A stretch of DNA of 64,000 nt from 9FT-COMBO-48-23 sp964400675 (GCA_964400675.1 CAYNVO010000009.1:1-64000), one strand, 5' to 3'; positions 16,412 through 25,232 are shown, counted from the stretch's first letter. A program made the numbers and translations. Notes: generated from the sequence alone by a model not told the origin.

Positions 16412-17472
16412 AACGCACCCTCCACCGAAGCTGAAACCTGACGAGACCAGCCAGCCGCCTTGATATTAAGCTCAGCTCCACAGAACTTGCATTTGGAACC
16501 AGCGACACCTATCACATTAACATCGTAGCCAAACCTCTGAATCACTACCTTGTTACAGGAGTAACAGACAGTATTTTCAGCACCGTGGCCGGGAACATTG
16601 CCCAGATAGACAAAGCGTAACCCGGCTTTCTTGCCGATATCATAAGCCTTCTCCAAGGTTGCTACCGGCGTCGGCGGCAAATGCCTGAGATTATGGTGGG
16701 GATAGAACCGGGTTACGTGCCACGGCGTAAGTTCTCCCAGCTCATCCCGCATCCATGTAGCGATGCCACGTAGCTGCTCATCATCGTCATTCATCGTGGG
16801 GATTACGTTGGTTATCACCTCCACATGCATACCCCACTGTTGCTGCGCCCTTTTAGTCACCTCGAGTATACCACGCCATCTTCGTATTTTTGCCAAATCA
16901 CGGTATAAGGCATCAGAGAAGCCCTTGATATCGACCCTCCAGGCATCAAGATAAGGTCCGATGGTATCCAGAGCATCAGGCGTCAGGTAACCGTTGGTCA
17001 CATAGCCCGTATAAAGACCTTCCTTTTTAGCCAGTTTTGCCGAATCCAATGTATATTCGAACCAGATGCTCGGCTCGTTATATGTCCAGGTGATACCGCT
17101 GCAATTACGCTGCTTTGCCAGCCTCACAGCTCCATCCGGTGGTATGCGTTGTGATTCGTCTGTCATCTCGGCTGGCTTTTCAATGCAGGAAATCTGCCAG
17201 TTCTGACAATGTTTACAATGAAAGTTACATCCCCAGGTGCCCAGAGACAAAGCCGTGCTGCCCGGAAAAAAATGGAACAGAGGTTTTTTCTCAATAGGGT
17301 CAACAGCTACCGAGGAAACCTGGGCGTAGTTGAGGATATTAAGCACGCCGCCATCGTTTCGGCGCACCCGGCAGACTCCGAATTTGCCCGGTCCGATAGC
17401 ACAACGCCACTGGCAGACATTGCATCGCACCCTCGAATCAGGAAGCTTCTCATAAAGCAAGGCCTCGTGCAT
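16408..17472 (-). CDS. amrS: AmmeMemoRadiSam system radical SAM enzyme
   Basis: 354 aa. The N-terminal Cys set CNVCQWRC and CRVR resembles pyruvate-formate-lyase-activase relatives, and the radical SAM cluster motif Cys82-x3-Cys86-x2-Cys89 is in WGCNFHCKHC. A glycine-rich SAM site follows, with TWTYNEPSIW and VTNGY. The C-terminus has a second CxxC pair set (CYSCNK, CKFCGAEL) that may bind zinc or another cluster. It leads the three-gene operon and requires anaerobic conditions. The substrate is unknown. Confidence 0.94.
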   Translation of the reverse strand: MHEALLYEKLPDSRVRCNVCQWRCAIGPGKFGVCRVRRNDGGVLNILNYAQVSSVAVDPIEKKPLFHFFPGSTALSLGTWGCNFHCKHCQNWQISCIEKPAEMTDESQRIPPDGAVRLAKQRNCSGITWTYNEPSIWFEYTLDSAKLAKKEGLYTGYVTNGYLTPDALDTIGPYLDAWRVDIKGFSDALYRDLAKIRRWRGILEVTKRAQQQWGMHVEVITNVIPTMNDDDEQLRGIATWMRDELGELTPWHVTRFYPHHNLRHLPPTPVATLEKAYDIGKKAGLRFVYLGNVPGHGAENTVCYSCNKVVIQRFGYDVNVIGVAGSKCKFCGAELNIKAAGWSRQVSASVEGAL

Positions 17473-17494
17473 ACTCCAGCACCACCCTACACCA

Positions 17495-17503
17495 ATTATA
17501 TCA
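17495..17503 (-). promoter_or_regulatory. Extended -10 promoter for the AmmeMemoRadiSam operon
   Basis: Minus strand TGATATAAT, an extended -10 element, 22 nt before the amrS ATG. The -35 box is poor. GGTGGTGCTGGAG lies next to the start. Confidence 0.3.
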
Positions 17504-17656
17504 TTCTAAAGATAAATGACATAACATCAGACCCGAAAGGCTGCCATTAAATCTTACCTTCTATCAGCAGAGGAGACAATAATAACAATGATATACTGCT
17601 GGACAATGCCCAAAACTTGGTTTACAATGCCATAGAGAAAACCAAAAGAGGTAGCC

Positions 17657-18823
17657 ATGATTCTAGAACTTAACGAAGAGCAAAAGATACTCCAGAAAAG
17701 CGCACGTGAATTCATGGAGCGCGAAATAATACCCATTGCCGATGAATATGACCGCAAATATCATCCACTGCCCAAAGATGTATCTCTCGGCTTGCTGAAG
17801 AAGCTACTACCTCTGGGCTATGTAGGCTCGACTTTGCCACCGGAGTATGGCGGACAGAACCTGGACCTCATCTCATACGCCGTCCTTGGCGAGGAACTGG
17901 CTCGCGCCTATGTCAGCCTGGGCATGATTGTGCTGATACAGGACGGCAGCGTGCTGCCTATACTGGTGGAACACGGTACCCCCGAGCAAAAGGCAAAATA
18001 CATACCGAAGATAATGTCGCTGGAAAAAATCACCTGCTTCTGTCTGACCGAGCCTGACGTCGGCTCCGGCGCCCGGGATTTATCAACTTCAGCCGTACTC
18101 AACGGAGACCACTATGTGCTCAACGGCACTAAAACATGGATAACCAACGGCGGCATCGCCGACCTGGCAGTCGTCTTCGCCTCCACAGACCGAAGCAAGG
18201 GAGCCAGGGGCATATCCTGTTTTCTAGTGGATAAAGAGGAATCGCCATTCACCACCAGCGAACTGCCCAAAATGGGCTGTCGCTCCTGCCCTACCTCTGA
18301 GTTGAATTTCGATGATTGCCGCGTGCCCAAGGGTAACCTGATTGGCGCAACGGGCAACGCCTACCTGCTGGCGCTGGGCGAGCTTTGTAAACTCCGGGTC
18401 GCCGTGGGCGTCGGAGCCGTAGGCTTAGCCCAGGCTGCTATAGACGCTGCTATAAAATACGCAAGAGAACGAAAGCAATTCGGTCGCCCCATCGGCAGCT
18501 TCCAGCTCATTCAGGAACTGATAGCCGACATGGCAATACTGACCGACGCCGCCCGATTCATCTGCTACCGGGCTTTGTACCTTATAGGCAAGGGGCAAAT
18601 CCCCTTCAAAGAAGCCTCCATGGCAAAATCTTACAGCACCGAGATAGCTGTTGAGGTAACGTCAAAAGCTATACAGGTGCACGGCGCCTACGGCATCTCC
18701 GAGGAATACCCTGTGGAGCGTTATTTCCGCGATGCCCGTACGCTTACTTTCCCCGATGGCGCCACCCAGATTCAAAAGCTGGTCATCGGACGTGAGCTTC
18801 TTGGTGTATCAGCCTTCGTTTAA
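17657..18823 (+). CDS. Acyl-CoA dehydrogenase family protein with Asp at the catalytic-base position
   Basis: 388 aa, full length for the FAD-dependent family: N-terminal helical domain, flavin/substrate motif CFCLTEPDVGSGARDL, TWITNGG, then ARERKQFGRPIGSFQ and IQVHGAYGISEEYPVERYFRD. Where most members have Glu in (Y)EGTS-IQ, this protein has Asp367 in FPDGATQIQ. The alternative Glu position of isovaleryl- and long-chain enzymes is also not obviously filled (ELCKLRVAVG). The substrate may therefore differ from simple straight-chain acyl-CoA, or this may be a 1,4- or decarboxylating type; this is inference. GAGGT lies 5 nt before the ATG. Confidence 0.9.
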   Translation: MILELNEEQKILQKSAREFMEREIIPIADEYDRKYHPLPKDVSLGLLKKLLPLGYVGSTLPPEYGGQNLDLISYAVLGEELARAYVSLGMIVLIQDGSVLPILVEHGTPEQKAKYIPKIMSLEKITCFCLTEPDVGSGARDLSTSAVLNGDHYVLNGTKTWITNGGIADLAVVFASTDRSKGARGISCFLVDKEESPFTTSELPKMGCRSCPTSELNFDDCRVPKGNLIGATGNAYLLALGELCKLRVAVGVGAVGLAQAAIDAAIKYARERKQFGRPIGSFQLIQELIADMAILTDAARFICYRALYLIGKGQIPFKEASMAKSYSTEIAVEVTSKAIQVHGAYGISEEYPVERYFRDARTLTFPDGATQIQKLVIGRELLGVSAFV

Positions 18824-18868
18824 AAACTACATTCCCTTCTGTCTTTCTGGAGAGGCTTTTGACTTTAT

Positions 18869-18944
18869 GTCATTCTGAGGAGCGGGGCGACGAAGAATCT
18901 TGGTAGGTAAATATGATGAGATTCTTCGCTATGCTCAGAATGAC
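18869..18944. repeat. Palindromic repeat element, cleanest copy
   Basis: 76 bp bounded by GTCATTCTGAG and its exact inverse CTCAGAATGAC, with nested GAAGAATCT/AGATTCTTC. Folded as RNA it would form a long hairpin. It lies between the acyl-CoA dehydrogenase gene and coaE. The A/T-rich run after it (to 19018) is ATTTGAATTTTGGGAT-like text also seen beside other copies. Confidence 0.75.
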
Positions 18945-19018
18945 ACGTAGAGGGACAGGCATAGAGACCAATCTCTAAATATGTGGCTTTTGGAAATTTG
19001 AATTTGGGATTTTAATAT

Positions 19019-19624
19019 ATGCTGGTTATCGGCATAACGGGCAATTTCGGCACCGGCAAGACCACCGTATCCAATATGCTGGCTGAACTTGGCGCTGTCA
19101 CGATTAACGCCGATGAGCTGGGACATGAAGTCCTCCAGCCTGATACGCAGGTCTACAAGGAAGTGTTAGCTGCTTTCGGCAAGTCTATACTGAGCCCCAA
19201 AGGAAAAATAGACCGCAGCAAGCTGGGCAAACTGGTCTTTGACGATAACACAGCCCTGGCTCGGCTTAATCAGATAACACACCCCAGAATACATGAGATA
19301 GTCAGGCAAAAAATAGAGGAATATCGCCAGGCAGGTGCCAGTGTCGTAGTCCTTGAAGCTGCCCTGCTCATAGAAGCCAGCTGGATGCCGCTGGCAGACC
19401 AGCTCTGGGTAACTATAACATCGAAAGCCACTATAGTGAAACGGCTGCGAAGCTCAAGAGGACTCAGCGAAGAGCAGATACTGACTCGCCTGCACGCTCA
19501 GATGCCTCAAGAAGAAAAGGCGAGGCAGGCTGATGTAGTCATCGACACCGATTGTTCCATGGATGATCTTAGAGCCAGAGTAACCGAATTATGGCACAAA
19601 CTTCCCGTAGTAACTGAACATTAG
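19019..19624 (+). CDS. coaE: Dephospho-CoA kinase
   Basis: 201 aa. P-loop GNFGTGKT at residues 8-15 in MLVIGITGNFGTGKTT, then INADELGHEVL, ITHPRIHEIV with the conserved THP, and a lid region RLRSSRGLSEEQ. It catalyses the last step of coenzyme A synthesis, phosphorylating the 3' hydroxyl of dephospho-CoA. No Shine-Dalgarno precedes the ATG, and TAATAT abuts it directly. It converges with the DUF212 gene, 5 nt apart. Confidence 0.95.
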   Translation: MLVIGITGNFGTGKTTVSNMLAELGAVTINADELGHEVLQPDTQVYKEVLAAFGKSILSPKGKIDRSKLGKLVFDDNTALARLNQITHPRIHEIVRQKIEEYRQAGASVVVLEAALLIEASWMPLADQLWVTITSKATIVKRLRSSRGLSEEQILTRLHAQMPQEEKARQADVVIDTDCSMDDLRARVTELWHKLPVVTEH

Positions 19625-19629
19625 CCCCG

Positions 19630-20091
19630 CTACCACTTCCACACCACCAGAAATGCAAAGACAATCCCCAACATGGCTCCGGCGGCGACCTCGAACTTGG
19701 TATGGCCTATTAGCTCCGTCAGGCGTTGCTTAAAGGCTGGATTCCCTTTGAAAAGCTCTTCCAGTATGCGATTGAGCATTGTGGACTGGGTGCTTACCGT
19801 CTGCCGCACTCCAGCAGCATCATACATCACCACGAGGGCTAAAATAGCAGCTATGGCAAAAAGAGGCGAGCCTAAGCCATAAACTATGGCTATAGTAGTA
19901 GCCAATGCGCAGACCAGCGTAGCATGCGCGCTGGGCATGCCGCCCATAGTAGTCAGGTAGGATAAAGTTAAGCGCTTCTCCTTTACCGAGCCGGTGAGAA
20001 GCTTCAGCACCTGAGCCACACACCAGGCAACCGCAGGCACCCATAACGCCTTATTGTTTAACAGTGCTTCCAAGATACTCTCCTTTGACAA
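19630..20091 (-). CDS. Divergent PAP2-family membrane protein (DUF212)
   Basis: 153 aa, typical length. Family motifs are WCVAQVLKLL, GGMPSAHATLV, YDAAGVRQTVSTQS and LTELIGHTKFEVAAGAMLGI. Several hydrophobic helices mark it as a membrane protein. The family is related to acid phosphatases that act on lipid or isoprenoid phosphates, but the specific substrate is unknown. Confidence 0.92.
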   Translation of the reverse strand: MSKESILEALLNNKALWVPAVAWCVAQVLKLLTGSVKEKRLTLSYLTTMGGMPSAHATLVCALATTIAIVYGLGSPLFAIAAILALVVMYDAAGVRQTVSTQSTMLNRILEELFKGNPAFKQRLTELIGHTKFEVAAGAMLGIVFAFLVVWKW

Positions 20092-20202
20092 TTATATATC
20101 TGCTATTTGGGCTTTGCGAAAACTCCATATTATACCACATGTATTACCGCTGTTCTCAGAATTAGCCTGTTTTGCCTGAGTAAGGCAAGGAGGTTAATAA
20201 AG

Positions 20203-20928
20203 CTAGGTATTCCTAGACGTGTCGGAGTCGGTTTGTTGAAGCGATCGGTAGACCTCGATACTGCCGATGTCAAACCAGGGCTCGCTGAAAGTATAGGCAC
20301 GTACTTCATCTATTTCTATCAGGTGAGCTATGAAGTTGCCCAGATTGTCCCTCTTGCCTTGGGCACAGCATTGAAACAGGATAGGGAATATCCGAGGTGG
20401 AAAAATGTAGCAGGCGATGGCGATGAGGCTCGATTTAGGTTTCGCTGGCTTCTCCTCGAGTTTGATTATCCTGTCCCCATCCAGGTGGACAACACCATAC
20501 TGGCTGGCTTTGCTTCTGTCGCCAATATCATAAACGGCTACCAGGGTATTCCTCCCATCGTAAGCGGCAATAAACCGGCTCAAGTCGAACTCAAAGTAGT
20601 TGTCGCTGGCTACGACCAGCAGGTCATCATTTATGTTTTTGGCTCTAATCCAGTAATCCAGTGAGCCTATAGCACCGAATGCCTGCTCCTCGGTGAAGAC
20701 CGGCTCTACACACAGGGTAACCGCCCTGCCTATCGAACTCTGCCAGCGGCGAAAATCAGCCTCGAATTTCTTGCTAATATTAACCAGGATATCTATATCC
20801 TGAGGAATCTTGTCTACAACGTGGCTTAGTATTGCTTTGCCTTTGTATTCGAGCAGCGCTTTCGCTTTGGTGAGAGTCAGGGGATAGAGCCTCGTCCCGA
20901 ACCCACTAGCTAATATTAAAGCTTTCAT
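20203..20928 (-). CDS. Sugar-phosphate nucleotidylyltransferase
   Basis: 241 aa. N-terminal nucleotide-binding motif MKALILASGFGTRLYPLT, ALLEYKGKAIL, and an Asp in VVASDNYFEFD for metal binding. It transfers NMP from NTP to a sugar phosphate (RfbA/GlmU-like fold), probably feeding glycan synthesis. It lies just downstream of a glycosyltransferase gene on the same strand (39-nt gap). The short C-terminus lacks the left-handed beta-helix acyltransferase domain, so it is single-function. The long frame on the opposite strand is a shadow. Confidence 0.88.
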   Translation of the reverse strand: MKALILASGFGTRLYPLTLTKAKALLEYKGKAILSHVVDKIPQDIDILVNISKKFEADFRRWQSSIGRAVTLCVEPVFTEEQAFGAIGSLDYWIRAKNINDDLLVVASDNYFEFDLSRFIAAYDGRNTLVAVYDIGDRSKASQYGVVHLDGDRIIKLEEKPAKPKSSLIAIACYIFPPRIFPILFQCCAQGKRDNLGNFIAHLIEIDEVRAYTFSEPWFDIGSIEVYRSLQQTDSDTSRNT

Positions 20929-20967
20929 TCAACCAAGTTTTAATGATTAGAAGGACTTAACTTGATT

Positions 20968-22116
20968 TTATTTGACGCCCGATGCCTCGCCGTAAAATCG
21001 CTCTTTCCAGCGGACACCCAGACCGACCACTTCCCGCCAACCCCCATAAAGGCCAGCCACGAGAAGGAATGAAAAACCGAGCGGATGTAACACAGTCGAA
21101 ATAAGTGATTGCCTAAAATGATGGTCAACCAGCCAGCGCATACATATAATCATGGCCACCTGGAAAGCAACGATGAATCGCCAATCGGTGGGAGCCGCCA
21201 CTGAAAAATAGGCATTCCAGAGCCAATAGAACGGGGCAAAATAGAAAACAAAGCCAGCAGCTACTAGCCCAAACAGCGCCAACGGGGATAACGCGGCCAC
21301 TGAATACATCCACTTCACAAATCCCTCCCACATTTTCCCCACATTCCGATACATCCGGCAATAGAACACTGTCGATAAATCAATAGCTATATGCCGTCCG
21401 CCATGCCTGACTGTTTCAACTCCCAGCCAAACATCCTCCAGTATCCTATCCTTCACTGCCATGTGTCCATCCATACGCCAGTAATCCTCTCTGGAAAAGA
21501 GGATAAATTGGCCGATAGTCAGCGATGGTCTATGTCCTTTGGAGCGACGCACCCACCATAATGGCATCAAGCTCATGATAACGAAGTACAATAATGGCAT
21601 GGCTATCTTCTCAGGTATAGATTCAGCCAGCTGGCGAGGAAATCCAGAAAGCATAGAGGGTTTAAGCTCAAGAGCTATCGCCAGCGTGCTGCGCAGCATA
21701 TGCGGAGCATGTGTGGTGTCAGCATCAATAAACATCAGCCAGGAACCTCTGGCTTTTTCAGCAAGTTGGTAGCAGGCAAACGGCTTACCTGCCCAGCCCT
21801 CAGCAAGCGGTGCACCTTTTATAAGCCTGATACGGTCATCCTTAGCCGCCATCGCCTTAACCAGCTCAGCCGTGCGGTCCTCGGAATTATCGTCTAAAAC
21901 TATTATTTCGAAGTTTGTGTAGTCCTGCATCCGCAATGACCTTAAGCAATTTTCTATATTTTCTTCTTCGTTTCGGGCAGGAATAAGAACCGAAACCAGA
22001 GGCGCCGGCTCAGGTATCCTGCTGTTAATATCTGGCCTCCTGAGCGACCTCAAATTGAGTATCAGGTTAGTCATAAAGATAACCATCAACACAGCAACTA
22101 CTATTTGATACAACAC
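20968..22116 (-). CDS. Membrane glycosyltransferase family 2
   Basis: 382 aa. An N-terminal membrane helix, then the GT-A domain with VSVLIPARNEEENI, VLDDNSEDRT, DDRIRLIKG and the metal-binding FIDADTTH. ILEDVWLG stands where the catalytic base is expected, and three to four hydrophobic helices close the C-terminus. The layout resembles enzymes that glycosylate lipid carriers or hydroxy-lipids. Start is a GTG. plsY lies directly upstream (21-nt gap), suggesting a lipid-linked role. Confidence 0.88.
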   Translation of the reverse strand: MLYQIVVAVLMVIFMTNLILNLRSLRRPDINSRIPEPAPLVSVLIPARNEEENIENCLRSLRMQDYTNFEIIVLDDNSEDRTAELVKAMAAKDDRIRLIKGAPLAEGWAGKPFACYQLAEKARGSWLMFIDADTTHAPHMLRSTLAIALELKPSMLSGFPRQLAESIPEKIAMPLLYFVIMSLMPLWWVRRSKGHRPSLTIGQFILFSREDYWRMDGHMAVKDRILEDVWLGVETVRHGGRHIAIDLSTVFYCRMYRNVGKMWEGFVKWMYSVAALSPLALFGLVAAGFVFYFAPFYWLWNAYFSVAAPTDWRFIVAFQVAMIICMRWLVDHHFRQSLISTVLHPLGFSFLLVAGLYGGWREVVGLGVRWKERFYGEASGVK

Positions 22117-22137
22117 TATCTCACTATCTCTCTACCG

Positions 22138-22773
22138 CTATGAATGTCCTAAGTTCGCCGCTTTTCTTCCCCGAAGCCAGGTGATGAGCTTTCCCTTGAA
22201 TCTTGGTCTGGATTTCAAATCGTCAAAGTGTTTTACTACCAGTATCGCTATCACGCACAGCATGAACAGCGGCTCTAATGATACTCCTCTTGTAACCACT
22301 AAGTAAATCAACGTACCCGTCGTACCGAACATCACCCGCCAGGCGTCCATATCTATCAACAGGAAACCCAATAGCATGAAGACAACAAGTGTAAAGAAAA
22401 TGTCAAGTTGCGGCAGGCCCAACAGGACTCCTCCCATAACCGCCAGCGCCTTACCTCCATTGAACCGCAGTAACGGGGAAAAGGCATGACCCAATATGGC
22501 GCTCAGCCCGACTGCCATCACCATAGCCATAGGCAATTCAAAATAATAATGCGCCAGGGCTACGAAAGGAATGCCTTTGCCTATATCCAGAAACAGAGCC
22601 AGGGCAAATGACTTGCGCCCTCCGGCTCGTAAGACATTGGTTGCCCCGGGATTACCGTCTCCATAGTCTCTTATGTCCTTACCTAACAGCCACTTCCCCA
22701 CCCATAACGAAAAGGGGCAAGCGCCGAGCCAGAAAGCCAGCACCACAAGCGACGCAAAATAGAATATCTCCAC
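22138..22773 (-). CDS. plsY: Glycerol-3-phosphate acyltransferase PlsY
   Basis: 211 aa, polytopic membrane protein with the PlsY motifs DYGDGNPGATNVLRAGG, FSPLLRFNGGKALAVMGGVLLG and a late conserved loop. It transfers acyl from acyl-phosphate to glycerol-3-phosphate, the first step of phospholipid synthesis, showing that the organism makes ester-linked lipids. The GTG start has GGGGAGGG about 12 nt upstream. Confidence 0.93.
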   Translation of the reverse strand: MEIFYFASLVVLAFWLGACPFSLWVGKWLLGKDIRDYGDGNPGATNVLRAGGRKSFALALFLDIGKGIPFVALAHYYFELPMAMVMAVGLSAILGHAFSPLLRFNGGKALAVMGGVLLGLPQLDIFFTLVVFMLLGFLLIDMDAWRVMFGTTGTLIYLVVTRGVSLEPLFMLCVIAILVVKHFDDLKSRPRFKGKLITWLRGRKAANLGHS

Positions 22774-22883
22774 TTTACAGATGCCCTCCCCTATCTAAAT
22801 ACGCGGATTATACCTCGTATTACAAAGTAAAGCATAGCCCATCGCCCTTCTTCTGTCAATAGGCCTCTTTCCTACGCTGTCTA

Positions 22884-23318
22884 TTACAACAACTGCTTCA
22901 CAATCTCCGCTGCGTCTCGGACAAATTTGGCACAGAGGGTATCACGGAGCTTGTTGCCCACAAAAGTCTTCGAGCCTTCAGGAGTGTTCAAGTCACAGCC
23001 GAGCAATTCCCGGCATACAATCGAGCCATTAACAGACTTAAATCTGTCCACAAACTCCCTGACAAGCCTAGTAGTCTTCTCGTGTAACTGTGCATCCTTA
23101 ACCAGTGTCCGACCATATTTAAGGCCTATAACCATGAAAGCACCGGTCACGGCTCCGCACGTTTCCCCCATCCTCCCCATTCCGCCTCCGAAAGCGGCAC
23201 TTACCTTCAAGGCAGCTTCACGATCCAGCCCAAGCTGTTCTGCGTATGCCTCAAGCACCGCCTGAGAACACATGAATCCCTCATTAAAGCAGGAAACGGC
23301 CTTATCAACCTCGTTCAT
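22884..23318 (-). CDS. C-GCAxxG-C-C family redox protein
   Basis: 144 aa. The spaced Cys pattern that names the family is present: CSQAVLEAYAEQ, AFGGGMGRMGETCGAVTGA and CRELLGCDLNTP. Members are thought to be metal- or redox-active and often accompany anaerobic oxidoreductases, but their function is unsettled. It follows the QueG-like gene by 35 nt on the same strand. Confidence 0.9.
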   Translation of the reverse strand: MNEVDKAVSCFNEGFMCSQAVLEAYAEQLGLDREAALKVSAAFGGGMGRMGETCGAVTGAFMVIGLKYGRTLVKDAQLHEKTTRLVREFVDRFKSVNGSIVCRELLGCDLNTPEGSKTFVGNKLRDTLCAKFVRDAAEIVKQLL

Positions 23319-23353
23319 ATTTTGAATCCCTTCGAAATGCCTTCGTTAACTTA

Positions 23354-24271
23354 CTATCGGCTCTTATCTCTGGGCTTGGGTGGTATACCGGCTTCGCAGG
23401 GCACTTCTGTCTGGCACAGTCCACAACCCAGATAGCGACCGATATAACCTTCTTCCCTTCCCATCTCCTTGAGTATCTCCTTCTGCCTGGCAAACAGGAA
23501 CTCCAGGCACTTGTTTTTATCATGCCCCTGCTCACTGATAGCGCCAGCAGGGCATCGCTCAACACAGCGTCGACAGGAGCCATCGCTATAGAAAAGGCAA
23601 TTGGCCAAATGGTCCTTGTATATTCTGGGGCTGGGAGGGATTAGGGCGTCGGTAACCACACTGCCGCAACGCATAGCCATCCCCTTCGTCGTAATGAAGC
23701 CATCGTTTAAGCTGAATGTCCCCAATCCAGCAGCATAGGCAATATGTCTCTGTGACCAGTTTGACACATAGCCGCCGGGTAAATTTTTCAACTTGAAGAA
23801 ATCAGCCAGCTCCGGAGCCACAGCCTGATAGCCCAAGCCCTCCAACAGAGACACCACGTAACGTGATAGTTCATCAATGAAGTCCTGACCGTGCCAGCGC
23901 GTGTGGTTCCACCTGAGTGAAGGCACCGAAGTTTCCTTGCGTAAGCTCAGCCGTGTCTGGTAGGTAACAGGCAGAATAAAGGATATCGCATTTACCCGTG
24001 CCGGACGCTCCCGGCTGTTTTCCTTAGACTCAAGGCGCTTTCCCAGGGCTTCTCGCGGCGTAAGGTGGAAATCGCCTATTATTGACTTATAATTCTGAAA
24101 GATGGTGTCATCGCCATCGGCAAAACCAACCAGCGGCTCATCGAAAATGCAACCGCCGTCGAAGGAGTCAAGGCGGTTTCCCGGGCTTGTAGCCACATAT
24201 TCCTTAATCGCCTTCTCCAGAAACGCCGCCGGGTCTGCCTCGAATAGCTTCCTATTTAGGCTACTCGCCAC
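23354..24271 (-). CDS. QueG-like 4Fe-4S double-cluster reductase
   Basis: 305 aa from a GTG at 24271 that has GGAG 8 nt upstream; the 72 codons ahead of it in the longer frame are the antisense-like shadow of the phosphotriesterase gene. The C-terminus has two ferredoxin-type Cys sets, CRRCVERCPAGAI with a lone distal Cys, and CGLCQTEVPCE, as in epoxyqueuosine reductase and reductive-dehalogenase-like proteins. There is no Tat signal or clear corrinoid motif. The role is unknown; it overlaps the phosphotriesterase gene by 11 bases, so the products may act together. Confidence 0.82.
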   Translation of the reverse strand: MASSLNRKLFEADPAAFLEKAIKEYVATSPGNRLDSFDGGCIFDEPLVGFADGDDTIFQNYKSIIGDFHLTPREALGKRLESKENSRERPARVNAISFILPVTYQTRLSLRKETSVPSLRWNHTRWHGQDFIDELSRYVVSLLEGLGYQAVAPELADFFKLKNLPGGYVSNWSQRHIAYAAGLGTFSLNDGFITTKGMAMRCGSVVTDALIPPSPRIYKDHLANCLFYSDGSCRRCVERCPAGAISEQGHDKNKCLEFLFARQKEILKEMGREEGYIGRYLGCGLCQTEVPCEAGIPPKPRDKSR

Positions 24272-25232
24272 TGAATAGTCTCCGTGGATTTTCCACCATG
24301 AGGGTATGAATCTTATCCTCGCTGACTCCAGCCTCCCTGAGAGCCGGGATGATATTTTTGAACACATGCGCATAGTTCCAATTAGCCAGAAGCGGTTTGA
24401 TATCATCTGGAAACTCGTACGGGCGGCCCAGCCGGTATGCCCAGCAATCCTGGGACAGCATAATTCTGTCAGCATAGCCGATGCCAATCAGAGCAATCAG
24501 ACAAGCCTTCCTCAGTTTATCAGGGAAGAGGACGTCAATGCCCAGCCGGTCGAAAGCTATGTTTACTCCTTTTTCCAGAACAGAGAGTTGATAATTAAGG
24601 TCGGCATTACCGCACATGTGCCCTATAGCCACACGTCTGGGGTCTGCACCCTCGGAAACGAGCAGGTCAGCCTGCTCCGGACCCATGGTTCCGGCTTCGG
24701 TATGGGTGATTATAGGCACACCGGTCTCTTTCTGTGCCCTGGCTGCAGCCTTGAGCATCTTCTCCTCATAAGAAGTTATCCTGGCATGTCCCGTGGCCAC
24801 CTTTATTACACCCGCCTTTACCCCTGTATCGCCTATGCCCTGAGTAATCTCCTTAACAAGCGTCTCGCACAACTCAATAGTGATGTCATACATCTGGCTG
24901 CGAAACTTGAAATAACCGGCCTTGCCATATTTCTCCGTGTAAAAGCCCGTAGCGCAGATGATGTTAATGCCCAGCCTGTCAGAGATCATCTTCTGCAGCT
25001 CTACGTCTCTGCCCATATCGGTGGCGGTAGCATCGACCAGCGTCTTCAAACCGTAGCCCTTTGCCTCCTTCAAAGCCTCTACACAAGTTGTGGCGGCTGC
25101 TTCCCTGTCATAGGGCGGAGCCAGCGCATCGCAGTCCCAACCCAGATAAGCAAAAACCAGATGCTCGTGCATCAGAGTCACACCCAGTTCATCTGCGGAA
25201 ATAGGACCTAACACTGTATTAACTTTAGCCAT
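24261..25232 (-). CDS. Phosphotriesterase-family metal-dependent hydrolase
   Basis: 323 aa. Binuclear metal amidohydrolase fold: HEHLVF near the N-terminus gives the HxH pair, GVIKVATGH the carbamylated Lys, ITHTEAG and IGHMCGNAD the next two His, and LSQDCWAY the catalytic Asp. Natural substrates of this family include lactones and phosphoesters; here it is unknown. The ATG at 25232 is preferred over the TTG one codon upstream because GAGGT sits about 6 nt before it. First gene of a three-gene minus-strand run with the QueG-like and C-GCAxxG-C-C genes. Confidence 0.92.
   Translation of the reverse strand: MAKVNTVLGPISADELGVTLMHEHLVFAYLGWDCDALAPPYDREAAATTCVEALKEAKGYGLKTLVDATATDMGRDVELQKMISDRLGINIICATGFYTEKYGKAGYFKFRSQMYDITIELCETLVKEITQGIGDTGVKAGVIKVATGHARITSYEEKMLKAAARAQKETGVPIITHTEAGTMGPEQADLLVSEGADPRRVAIGHMCGNADLNYQLSVLEKGVNIAFDRLGIDVLFPDKLRKACLIALIGIGYADRIMLSQDCWAYRLGRPYEFPDDIKPLLANWNYAHVFKNIIPALREAGVSEDKIHTLMVENPRRLFSGE

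Noticed and set aside
20107..20664. 185-aa frame opposite the nucleotidylyltransferase gene
   Set aside because: Antisense shadow of a conserved gene with clear motifs on the other strand.
24306..25211. 301-aa frame opposite the phosphotriesterase gene
   Set aside because: It is the antisense shadow of a well-supported enzyme gene; no signal, domain or ribosome site.
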